From: Allobosea sp. AAP35
GTDB taxonomy: Bacteria > Pseudomonadota > Alphaproteobacteria > Rhizobiales > Beijerinckiaceae
Direction: 5' to 3'
NCBI RefSeq assembly: GCF_001295925.1
Contig: NZ_LJHQ01000003.1
Location: forward strand, 124,001-188,000
Length of the DNA stretch: 64,000 bases
A program made the translations under genes and the position numbers. The notes below the pieces were generated by a model, which was not told the DNA's origin, did no database searches, and saw only the letters and a list, made by a program, of their open reading frames with translations. Shown piece after piece: positions 43,645 to 52,046 of this stretch (positions are counted from its first letter, which is position 1; each line of letters begins with the position of its first letter).

Positions 43645-45654
43645 ATGCGGTTTTGTCGGAGGGCGAGCGGCGCAGCAGCGCTGAGCGGTTTGGCGCTCGC
43701 CACACTCCTGGGCATGCGGGCTGGACCGGCGCATGCCTTCGATCTGTCCTCGCTGGACGTCTTCGGACTGTTCACCAAAAAGGACGAGCCGCCCGCTCCC
43801 AGCGCGGCGACGCTGCCCTATCGCCTCGAATTCAATCTCGGTGAGGCCGACGACGCCAAGGCGCTGACGCGCACGCTGCAGGATGCCTCGCTGCTCTATC
43901 GCCTGCGCGCGGATGCGCCGCCCGATGGCGAGACGCTGGCACGCCGCATGGCCGCCGATCTCAACCCGCTGGTCGATGCGTTGTGGTCGCAAGGCTATTT
44001 CAATGCCGAGGTCGCGCTCGTCGTCGATGGCGTGACGCTCAAGGTCGGTGCCGAGCCGGACGCCCGGCTGATCCGCGCGCTCGAAAGCCACCGCAATCGC
44101 GAGGCTGTGCCGATCGCGGTTGCGGTGACGCCCGGCCCGGTCTTCGGCTTGCGCGAGATCGCGGTGACCGAGCGTGGCGTTGCCGGTGCCCCCGCCATCG
44201 CCAACCCGCAGAAGGTCACACGGCTCGATCCCGGCGATCCGGCCACCGCATCGGCCCTGCGAGCGGCCCAGGCCGCGCTGGTCGATCATTTGCGCGCCCA
44301 GTCGCGCCCGCTCGCCAAGGTGGTCGAACTGCGCCCGGTCGTCGATCACGCCGCGCGCATCATGGACGTGACCTATGTCGTGGAGCCGGGCCCGGTCGCG
44401 GGCTTCGGCGACGTCACACTCGGCGATACCGCAGACATTCCCCCCGCCGTGGTGCGCTCCTTCATCTATCTCGAGCCGGGCGATCCCTATTCGCCCAAGG
44501 CCCTGACCGACACGCGCAAATCCATCGCCACCATCCCCGCCATCGCGTCCGTCCGCATCCGCGAGGGTGAAAGCCTGGACCGTGCCGGCAACCTGCCGAT
44601 TTTCGTCGAGGTCACCGAGCGGCCCAAGCGCCTGATCGGCTTTGCAGCCCGCTATTCGACCATCGACGGCCCGGCGGTGAAGACCTACTGGGAGCACCGC
44701 AATCTGTTCGGCGGCGCCGAGCGCCTGCGGCTCGAGGGCGATGTCTTCCTCGCTCCGCGCATCGACGGCAGCAAGATCACCAAATTCGAGGATTTCGAGC
44801 GCTCCGATCTCGGCGGCCGCTTCTCCTTCAGCTTCCTGAAGCCAGCGCTGGGCGGTAGCCGCTATGACTGGCTGCTCGACGGCGTCGCCACGCGCCAGCG
44901 GGTCGGCACCAACCGCTTCGGCGGCTACACCGCGCGCTACGGCAACGTTACCACCGCGATCCAGCGCCGCTTCAGCGATACCTTCTCGATTTCGGCCGGT
45001 CTGGAGGTCGAAAAGGGCCAGACCAGCGATGTCCTCGGCCAGGTCGACTACACGCTCGTAGGCATCCCGCTTTCGGTCAAATACGATTCGACCGACAGCC
45101 TGCTCGATGCCACCCGCGGTTACCGCGCCACCGCCTCGGTCACGCCCTATCCGACGTTCCTCGGCTCGACCGTGGGGCTGTTCCAGAGCAAGGCCGCGTT
45201 CTCGGCCTATTACGCGCTCGACGAAGATGCCCGCTACGTGCTGGCCGGCCGCGTCGGGCTGGGCTCGATCGCGGGCGCCGATCTCGACGAGGTGCCATCG
45301 ACGCGGCGCTTCTATGCCGGCGGCGGCGGCTCGGTGCGTGGCTATGCCTATCGCACGCTCTCGCCGCTGGGCCCGCTCAACCGTCTCACCGGCGGCCGCA
45401 GCCTGTTCGAGGCCTCGGTCGAGGCCCGCATCAAGGTCACCGACACGATCGGTATCGTGCCCTTCTTCGATGCCGGCACCGCCTTCGAGGGCAGCGTCCC
45501 CGATTTCAAGCAGCGTCTGCAGATGGCCGCGGGTCTGGGCCTGCGCTACTACACCGCCATCGGCCCGATCCGCGTCGATGTCGCAGCTCCGCTCAATCCG
45601 CGCAGGGGCGACAAGCCCGTCGCGCTCTATGTCAGCATCGGGCAGTCCTTCTGA
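43645..45654 (+). CDS. tamA: translocation and assembly module subunit TamA
   Basis: A 669-residue outer-membrane protein of the Omp85 superfamily. Signal peptide ends near GPAHA-FDLSS. Three POTRA-like modules cover ~50-310 (for example LPYRLEFNLGEADDAKALTR, LVDALWSQGYFNAEVALVVD, YLEPGDPYSPKALTDTRKSI). The C-terminal barrel (~320-669) holds the conserved GGGSVRGYAYRTLSPLGP lid-lock motif and ends GDKPVALYVSIGQSF with terminal Phe, the barrel-insertion signal. It works with TamB to insert or transport envelope components. Stop and tamB start overlap in TGATG. GGAGGACGG is the SD. Confidence 0.95.
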   Translation: MRFCRRASGAAALSGLALATLLGMRAGPAHAFDLSSLDVFGLFTKKDEPPAPSAATLPYRLEFNLGEADDAKALTRTLQDASLLYRLRADAPPDGETLARRMAADLNPLVDALWSQGYFNAEVALVVDGVTLKVGAEPDARLIRALESHRNREAVPIAVAVTPGPVFGLREIAVTERGVAGAPAIANPQKVTRLDPGDPATASALRAAQAALVDHLRAQSRPLAKVVELRPVVDHAARIMDVTYVVEPGPVAGFGDVTLGDTADIPPAVVRSFIYLEPGDPYSPKALTDTRKSIATIPAIASVRIREGESLDRAGNLPIFVEVTERPKRLIGFAARYSTIDGPAVKTYWEHRNLFGGAERLRLEGDVFLAPRIDGSKITKFEDFERSDLGGRFSFSFLKPALGGSRYDWLLDGVATRQRVGTNRFGGYTARYGNVTTAIQRRFSDTFSISAGLEVEKGQTSDVLGQVDYTLVGIPLSVKYDSTDSLLDATRGYRATASVTPYPTFLGSTVGLFQSKAAFSAYYALDEDARYVLAGRVGLGSIAGADLDEVPSTRRFYAGGGGSVRGYAYRTLSPLGPLNRLTGGRSLFEASVEARIKVTDTIGIVPFFDAGTAFEGSVPDFKQRLQMAAGLGLRYYTAIGPIRVDVAAPLNPRRGDKPVALYVSIGQSF

Positions 45655-48600
45655 TGCGCCGCTTCATGAACCGCTTTCGCCTGAACCTGCCGCGCCTGGC
45701 GCTTCTGGCCGCGCTGGTCGTTACCGGTGTCCTTGCCTCCGCCCATTTTGGCGGGTTCGCCCAGAACGCCCAGACCGATCGCGGCGTCGTCGCCGACCTG
45801 ATCTCCAAGGCCCTGTCGAGCGACACCAGCCAGGTCTCGATCGGAGCCGTCAACGGCGCGCTCTCATCCGATGTCGAGATCCGCGATATCGTGCTGTCGG
45901 ATCGCGACGGGCCCTGGCTGCGGCTCGACCGGGTGCGGCTGATCTGGACGCGCAGCGCGCTGTTCTTGCGCCGGCTCGACATTGACCGGCTCGAGATCGG
46001 CCGGCTCGAAGTCCTGCGCCGGCAGTCGCCGCAGCCCCCGGGCGCCGCGCCCCCCAGCGACCAGCCGATCCTGCCCGAACTGCCGCTCAAGGTGATCGTT
46101 CGCGCCTTTCAGCTCAACGAACTTGTGCTGGGTGAGCCGCTCTTTGGCGTGCCAGCGACGCTGAGCGCGAGCGGGTCCGCCTCGCTTGGTCCGCCGAGCG
46201 AGGGTCTTGATCTGAAACTCGCGGCGCGCCGCCTCGATTCGCCCGGCCAGTTCGACGTCAATATCGCCTTCGTGCCCGACACGACGCGGCTGACACTCGC
46301 CATCAAGCTCGAGGAGCCTGCGGGCGGCCTGATCTCCAAGGTTGCCGGCCTGCCCGGCGAGCCGCCGGTGACGCTCGATCTCGGCGGCGACGGGCCGCTC
46401 GATTCCTTCGGCTCGACGCTCATTTTCAACGCGGGCCCGACCATTGGCGCGCGCGGCGATGCCAGGCTCGATCGCACCGGAACCGAGCGCAAGCTCAATC
46501 TCGCTTTGGATGCCCGGATCGAAGGGCTGATGCCTGCGCCCGTTGCGCCGGTCTTCGCCGGCTCGACACGGCTCGACGGCTCGGTCGGCTTTGCTGACGA
46601 GGGCGGCATCGACATCCGCAACATGGCGCTGGTCTCGGCACTGGCACGGCTCGACGTGCTCGGCCGCTACACCGCCGACAAGATGCTCGATCTGCGCGTC
46701 ACGGCTGCCGCCCGCCCCAATGCGGAGGGCAAGACGGTCACCTCGGGCACAGAGATCGGCAAGCTTGCCTTCGACGCCACGATCAAGGGTCCGGTTGCGG
46801 GGCCCACCGTCGTCGCCACGCTCGATGCGCAGGATGCGAAGCTGCCGGCGGGCGGCTTCTCGCAGCTGGGCATGAGCTTCAATGCCACGCCGACGGGAAC
46901 GATCGGCGAGCCCGGCACCCGCGTGAACCTGACTGCCGATGGCCAGGCCACCGGAATCACGCTTGTCGATCGCGCGCTCGCCCGCGCCGTCGGCGAACGC
47001 GTGACGTTCACGCTGCGCGGTGTCGCCCAGGATGACGGCACAGCCGATTTCGAGACGCTGCGGCTGACGCTCTCAGGCGTCGAGCTCGACTATACCGGCA
47101 AGGCTGGCAATGCCCGGGTGCTCGGGCGCCTGCAGGCGGTGCTGCCCGATCTCGCGCGATTGAGCGGCCTGGCCGGGCGCCCGCTCGCCGGCCGCGCCGA
47201 GATTGGCGCCGAGATCGACGCGACGCCCCGACGCGACGACTATGCCGCGACGCTGACCGGCCGCGGCGATCGTCTCGCCACCGGCGATGCCAGGCTCGAT
47301 CGGCTGCTCGCCGGCAATCTGACGCTGGCCGGGCAGGTCCGCGCGCTCGCCGGCGATCTCACGGTCGCTGGCCTGCGGGTCGCCGGCCAGCATGCCGCCT
47401 TCACCGCGGATGGCGGCATCGGGCGACAGTCCTCCGATCTGAAGCTCGCCTTGGCCATGCCCGATCTCAAGCGCGCCGATCCGCGCCTCTCGGGCCGCGG
47501 CGACGTCACCGCGCAGATCACCGGCCCCCGCGACAGGCTCGACGCGACCGCCCGCATCGCCATCGCGAACGCCACAGCGCTCGCCCGCCCGATTCCGCGG
47601 CTGGCCATCGATGCGGTGGTGCGTGATCTCCAGGGCGCGCTCGACACACGCCTGACGCTGGATGGCGAGATCGATTCCAAGCCCGCCACGGGCACGCTCG
47701 CGCTGGCGCGCCTGCCGGGCGATGGCTGGAATCTCTCGGCGCTCGATCTCGCCATCGGCGCGGTGCGCCTGAATGGCGCGCTGACGCTCGATCCGACGAG
47801 CCGCGCCAATGGCCGCCTGACGCTGGCTGCGCGCAATCTCGACGACCTCTCGGCGCTGGCCCTGACGAAGCTCGGCGGCCAACTCGACGCAGATATCCGG
47901 CTCGCGGTCGTCGATGGTCGCCAGAACCTCGATCTGACGGCCAGGGGCGCCAAGCTCGCCGGCCCTTCCGTCGCGATCGACCGGCTCGATCTCACCGCCG
48001 CCGCGACCGATGTCTATGGCAGCCCGACGCTTGACGCCGCGCTCGCCATCGATCGTGCCGTCGTGGCGGGCGAAGCGATCAGCGCGATCCGTTTCGACTC
48101 AAGGGGCTCGCCCGAGGCCAGCGCCTTCACGCTCAGCGCCGCCGCGCGCGGCTTTGCCCTGAACGGCGCCGGCCGGCTCGTACCCGCCGAACCGCTGCGT
48201 CTCGAACTGTCCTCCTTCGAGGCGCGCCGCGATGGGCGCCGCATCGCGCTCGCCAGCCCGGCGACCTTCAGCTTCCCGGCGACAGGCGTGGAGATCGCCG
48301 GTCTGGCGCTGGCGATCGAGAAGGGTCGCCTCTCTCTGGACGGCCGCGCCGGAGAGGCGCTCGACCTCAATCTGACCGCACGCGACGTGCCGCTCTCGGC
48401 CGCCCGCATCCTCGCACCTTCGCTCGATCTCGCCGGCACGCTAAACGCGCAGGCCCGGATCGGCGGATCGCCTGGCAATCTGAGCGGGCCCTGGAACGTG
48501 CGGATCAGCCGCCTTGTCACCCCGCAGACCCGCCAGGCCGGCCTGGCGCCGATCGAGATCACCGGGCAGGGCGCCCTCGCCGGCGACGAGACCAGCGTCA

Positions 48601-49988
48601 ACGCCACGATCAACGCCGGCCGCGGCGCCAACCTGACGATTCGCGGAACGGCGCCGCTTGATGCGCTCGGGACGCTCAACCTGACCGCGCAAGGCCGCCT
48701 CGATGCCGCCCTCGCCAACCCGCTGATCGGAGCGCAGGGGCGTCGCGTCACCGGCGCGGTCGCGCTCGATCTGCGCGCCGCCGGCTCCCTGTCGGCCCCG
48801 CGCCTCAGCGGATCGGCGGCGCTGACCAATGGCAGCTTCACCGACGTGCTGCAGGGCATCCGCCTGACGGCGATCACGGCGCGTGTCGCGGCGACCGGCG
48901 ACAATATCGTGATCGAGCGCGCCAGCGCCGCCACGCCCAATGGCGGCACGCTCTCGGCCAGCGGCCGGCTGGCACTCGATCCGGCGGCTGGCTTCCCGGG
49001 CCAGATCCGCATCCAGGGCAACCGCGCCCAGTTGCTCTCCAGCGACCTCGTCACGGCGGTGGCGAATCTGAACCTCGAACTCGCCGGGCCCCTGGCGCAA
49101 AGGCCGCAGATCGGTGGGCGCATCGATGTCCTCTCGATCGAGGTCGCCGTGCCGGACCGTCTGCCCGGCTCGCTGCGCCCCGTTGACGGCATCAAGCATA
49201 TCCGCCCCACCGGCACGGCCGCCGCCCGTCTCGCAGCCCAGAAGCGCGCCGCCCGCCCGGCCGTGCGCGGCGCGCGGCCGACGCCGGCTTTCGATGCGGC
49301 TCTGGCTTTGACGGTGTCCGCGCCCGGCCGCGTCTTCGTGCGCGGTCGCGGCATCGATGCCGAACTCGGCGGCCAGCTCCGCGTCGGCGGCACGCTGGCG
49401 TCGCCGCAGCTCGATGGCGGCTTCGAACTGCGGCGCGGGCGCCTGACCGTGCTGAGCCAGCGCCTCGATTTCAGCCGTGGGCGTCTGGCCTTCAGCGGCG
49501 GGGTGATTCCGGAGCTCGATTTCGTCGCCGAGACCCGCGCTGCCGATGTCACAGCCCGCATCATCGTCTCCGGCCCGGCCGATCAGCCGGAATTCGCGTT
49601 TACCTCGACCCCCGATCTTCCCCAGGACGAGGTTCTGTCGCGGCTGCTGTTCGCGCGGGCCTCGGGCTCGCTCTCGCCTTTCCAGGCGTTGCAGCTGGCG
49701 CAGACGGCGGCTCAGTTCGCCGGTGGCGGCGGCGACGATTCCTTCGAGCGGCTGCGCAAATCGCTCGGCGTCGACAATCTCGACATCCAGGTTGGCGCCG
49801 GGGGGCCGACCGTCGGCCTCTCGCGTGCGATCAGCGACAACGTCACGATCGGCGTGAAGGCCGGCGCCCGTCCGGAAGACAGCGGCGTATCGGTCGGCAT
49901 CGACGTCACCCGCCGCATCAAGCTCCAGGCCGATACCAATGCCGATGGCAGCGCCTCGGTCGGCGTCGGCGCCGAGTGGGAATACTGA
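45654..49988 (+). CDS. tamB: translocation and assembly module subunit TamB (DUF490)
   Basis: A 1444-residue periplasm-spanning protein anchored by one N-terminal helix (NLPRLALLAALVVTGVLASA). It consists mostly of repetitive beta strands predicted to form a hydrophobic groove for lipid transfer or substrate handling. The C-terminal ~350 residues are the DUF490/TamB domain, with VDVLSIEVAVPDRLPGSL-like text, LRVGGTLASPQLDGGFELRR, LPQDEVLSRLLFARASGSLS and ending VSVGIDVTRRIKLQADTNAD and GVGAEWEY. It overlaps tamA by one base and is one of the largest genes here. Length is typical for the order. Confidence 0.95.
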   Translation: MRRFMNRFRLNLPRLALLAALVVTGVLASAHFGGFAQNAQTDRGVVADLISKALSSDTSQVSIGAVNGALSSDVEIRDIVLSDRDGPWLRLDRVRLIWTRSALFLRRLDIDRLEIGRLEVLRRQSPQPPGAAPPSDQPILPELPLKVIVRAFQLNELVLGEPLFGVPATLSASGSASLGPPSEGLDLKLAARRLDSPGQFDVNIAFVPDTTRLTLAIKLEEPAGGLISKVAGLPGEPPVTLDLGGDGPLDSFGSTLIFNAGPTIGARGDARLDRTGTERKLNLALDARIEGLMPAPVAPVFAGSTRLDGSVGFADEGGIDIRNMALVSALARLDVLGRYTADKMLDLRVTAAARPNAEGKTVTSGTEIGKLAFDATIKGPVAGPTVVATLDAQDAKLPAGGFSQLGMSFNATPTGTIGEPGTRVNLTADGQATGITLVDRALARAVGERVTFTLRGVAQDDGTADFETLRLTLSGVELDYTGKAGNARVLGRLQAVLPDLARLSGLAGRPLAGRAEIGAEIDATPRRDDYAATLTGRGDRLATGDARLDRLLAGNLTLAGQVRALAGDLTVAGLRVAGQHAAFTADGGIGRQSSDLKLALAMPDLKRADPRLSGRGDVTAQITGPRDRLDATARIAIANATALARPIPRLAIDAVVRDLQGALDTRLTLDGEIDSKPATGTLALARLPGDGWNLSALDLAIGAVRLNGALTLDPTSRANGRLTLAARNLDDLSALALTKLGGQLDADIRLAVVDGRQNLDLTARGAKLAGPSVAIDRLDLTAAATDVYGSPTLDAALAIDRAVVAGEAISAIRFDSRGSPEASAFTLSAAARGFALNGAGRLVPAEPLRLELSSFEARRDGRRIALASPATFSFPATGVEIAGLALAIEKGRLSLDGRAGEALDLNLTARDVPLSAARILAPSLDLAGTLNAQARIGGSPGNLSGPWNVRISRLVTPQTRQAGLAPIEITGQGALAGDETSVNATINAGRGANLTIRGTAPLDALGTLNLTAQGRLDAALANPLIGAQGRRVTGAVALDLRAAGSLSAPRLSGSAALTNGSFTDVLQGIRLTAITARVAATGDNIVIERASAATPNGGTLSASGRLALDPAAGFPGQIRIQGNRAQLLSSDLVTAVANLNLELAGPLAQRPQIGGRIDVLSIEVAVPDRLPGSLRPVDGIKHIRPTGTAAARLAAQKRAARPAVRGARPTPAFDAALALTVSAPGRVFVRGRGIDAELGGQLRVGGTLASPQLDGGFELRRGRLTVLSQRLDFSRGRLAFSGGVIPELDFVAETRAADVTARIIVSGPADQPEFAFTSTPDLPQDEVLSRLLFARASGSLSPFQALQLAQTAAQFAGGGGDDSFERLRKSLGVDNLDIQVGAGGPTVGLSRAISDNVTIGVKAGARPEDSGVSVGIDVTRRIKLQADTNADGSASVGVGAEWEY

Positions 49989-50403
49989 GGCGCGGCCAAT
50001 CGGCTTGTCGGCGGAGAATCGCGCCCCGCCGAAGCCCTCCGAACTCCAAGCGGAGATCAGCGATTCCGCTTCGGAACGCCGCAAAAAACGCCTTGCCGGA
50101 TGGGTGCAGTTAACGAGTGGTTAATTTCAGCGGTCAAAGCGTGACTTGCCTGCAACACCGGGGTCCAAAGCACCCCTCGGGACCTCTCGGCGGCGTGATG
50201 AAGGTTGATCGCCCCCCCCGCATTCGTATGGTGAACCTGCGTCGGGACGTTCCCGGTCGCTGTTTTTCGTCTTCGCCTCTGAATGGTCAGGGACGCGGGC
50301 GAAAGGCCGGGAACAGGTCGTTTCAGTGGTTGGGTCTCCTGGGGCCAGTCACCAATGAAGCGGCCGAAGCCCGAGGGTCTCGAAACTCTTTTGGAGGTTA
50401 CCA
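49989..50403 (+). promoter_or_regulatory. 415-base porin leader/promoter region
   Basis: No gene is supported between tamB and the porin. A plus-strand frame at 50117-50407 runs into the porin start and looks accidental. The stretch holds a CtrA-like site and presumably the promoter and a long 5' leader ending in TTTTGGAGGTTACCA before the porin ATG, an excellent SD for a highly expressed gene. Confidence 0.5.
50109..50124 (-). promoter_or_regulatory. CtrA-box-like site TTAA-N7-TTAAC
   Basis: The minus strand reads TTAACCACTCGTTAAC, an exact match to the TTAA-N7-TTAAC consensus of the cell-cycle regulator CtrA in Alphaproteobacteria; the plus strand gives TTAA-N7-TTAA. It lies 280 bases before the porin start. 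Confidence 0.5.
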
Positions 50404-51777
50404 ATGAAGCTCGTTAAGAGCCTCCTCCTCGGTTCCGCCGCCGGCTTCGCCGCGGTTGCCGGGGCTCACGCTGCCGATCTTCCCTCGCGGAAGGCAGCTC
50501 CCGTCGAATACGTCCGCGTCTGCTCTGCCTACGGCGCTGGCTTCTTCTACATCCCCGGCACCGAGACCTGCCTCCGCATCGGCGGCCGTGTTCGCGCCGA
50601 GTACACCGTCGGCACCCGTTACGGTGAGACGCAGGACGCTTACGGCACCCGCTCGCGCGGCCGTTTGAACGTCGATGCCCGCACCGCGACTGCCTATGGC
50701 ACGCTGCGCACCTTCTTCCGCTATGAGCTGACCGTGTCGTCGGGCTTCTACTCCGGCACCATCGGCGGCAACCAGGGCATCATCGCTCCGGGTACCGGCC
50801 GTAACACGGCTTCTGCCACCGGTTCGAACCTCGACCTGGCTTTCGTCCAGTTCGGCCCGATCACCGCTGGTCGCGCTCAGTCGTTCTTCGACTTCTACGC
50901 CAACGACTTCTCGTTCTCGACCCTGCGCACGGCTGACAGCCGTCTGAACCTGTTGGCCTACACCGCCACCTTCGGTTCGGGCTTCTCGGCCACGATCTCG
51001 CTCGAAGATCGTAACACCGGCACCGGCGGCCGTGAAAACGGCGTTGTTAGCGCCGTTGGTTCGACCCTGCTCGGCCAGGACTTCCCCGATGTCGTCGCTT
51101 CGCTGCGCGTCGATCAGGGTTGGGGCTCGGCTCAGCTGTCGGGTGCTCTCACCCAGCGCAACATCTCCAACACCGGCATCCTGTTCAACGGCTCCAAGGA
51201 TGAGATGGGCTTCGCCATCCAGGGCGGCGTCAAGCTGAACCTGCCGATGCTGGCTGCTGGCGACACCCTGTTCCTGCAGGCTGCCTACGCCGATGGCGCT
51301 CTCGGCTATCTCGGTTGGGGCGGTCAGTTCGGCTCCGGTCGTCAGACGTCTTCGGTCGGCGGCGCTCAGCTGCTCGTCGGTGACTTCGGCGTCAACGCTC
51401 TCGGCAACACCGACTCGGCCACCGGCTGGTCGTTCGTCGCTGCTCTGCGTCACTTCTGGACCCCGCAGCTGCGTTCGGAGCTCTTCGGTTCGTACTCCGA
51501 GCTGAAGCTTGGCTACACCCTCGCCGCCCAGGCGGTTCCCGGTGTTGTCTCGCGTCCGCTGGACCCCAAGGAGCTGATCGTCGGCGCCAACCTGATCTGG
51601 TCGCCGGTTTCCGGCCTGGATATCGGCGTCGAGGTTCTCTACACCCGCACCGAGCTGAAGCAGGCTGTCCTGCAGGCCAACAACGCCGGCGTGCGTCTGC
51701 CGCTGGCCGCTGGTGGCCGTCTCGTCAAGTCCGACGACGCCATCGCTGGCCGCTTCCGCATCCAGCGCGACTTCTGA
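50404..51777 (+). CDS. Omp2-type porin of Hyphomicrobiales
   Basis: A 457-residue trimeric outer-membrane porin (porin_2 family). Signal peptide MKLVKSLLLGSAAGFAAVAG to AHA-ADLP. The family marker begins ADLPSRKAAPVEYVRVCSAY and continues FYIPGTETCLRIGGRVRAEY with two Cys that form a disulphide. Gly/aromatic strands alternate through to IAGRFRIQRDF, ending in Phe. Codon use is strongly biased (GCT, GGT, CGT, AAG), as expected for a very abundant protein. A strong SD precedes it and a strong terminator follows. Confidence 0.95.
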   Translation: MKLVKSLLLGSAAGFAAVAGAHAADLPSRKAAPVEYVRVCSAYGAGFFYIPGTETCLRIGGRVRAEYTVGTRYGETQDAYGTRSRGRLNVDARTATAYGTLRTFFRYELTVSSGFYSGTIGGNQGIIAPGTGRNTASATGSNLDLAFVQFGPITAGRAQSFFDFYANDFSFSTLRTADSRLNLLAYTATFGSGFSATISLEDRNTGTGGRENGVVSAVGSTLLGQDFPDVVASLRVDQGWGSAQLSGALTQRNISNTGILFNGSKDEMGFAIQGGVKLNLPMLAAGDTLFLQAAYADGALGYLGWGGQFGSGRQTSSVGGAQLLVGDFGVNALGNTDSATGWSFVAALRHFWTPQLRSELFGSYSELKLGYTLAAQAVPGVVSRPLDPKELIVGANLIWSPVSGLDIGVEVLYTRTELKQAVLQANNAGVRLPLAAGGRLVKSDDAIAGRFRIQRDF

Positions 51778-51800
51778 TCGCCTCACCGCGATCTGAACGG

Positions 51801-51828
51801 AAAGCCCCGGGGAAACCCGGGGCTTTTT
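51801..51828 (+). terminator. intrinsic terminator after the porin
   Basis: AAAGCCCCGGG-GAAA-CCCGGGGCTTT is a perfect 11-bp stem with a GNRA loop, then TTG. It lies 23 bases after the porin stop. Confidence 0.92.
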
Positions 51829-52046
51829 GCGTTTGGGGCCAGGTACTCCCTGTTGGTCGCATCGATGCCTTGACAGCCGGCTTCCCAGACGTCTTGTAGG
51901 ATTCAGGTCTTGTTTGGGACACAATTCGCGGGCGATGCGACGTTTGCCAGATGCACCGCGCCCGGTTCTGTGGGGCGTGCCACGCGAAAGACGAGGGCCG
52001 GTGCCGAAATCGGCAAGGTCCTTGGGGACATCTTGGGGGAGACGGG

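Noticed and set aside
50117-50407. Frame of 96 codons in the porin leader
   Set aside because: It runs into the porin start codon in another frame, has no motif and occupies the expected promoter and leader.
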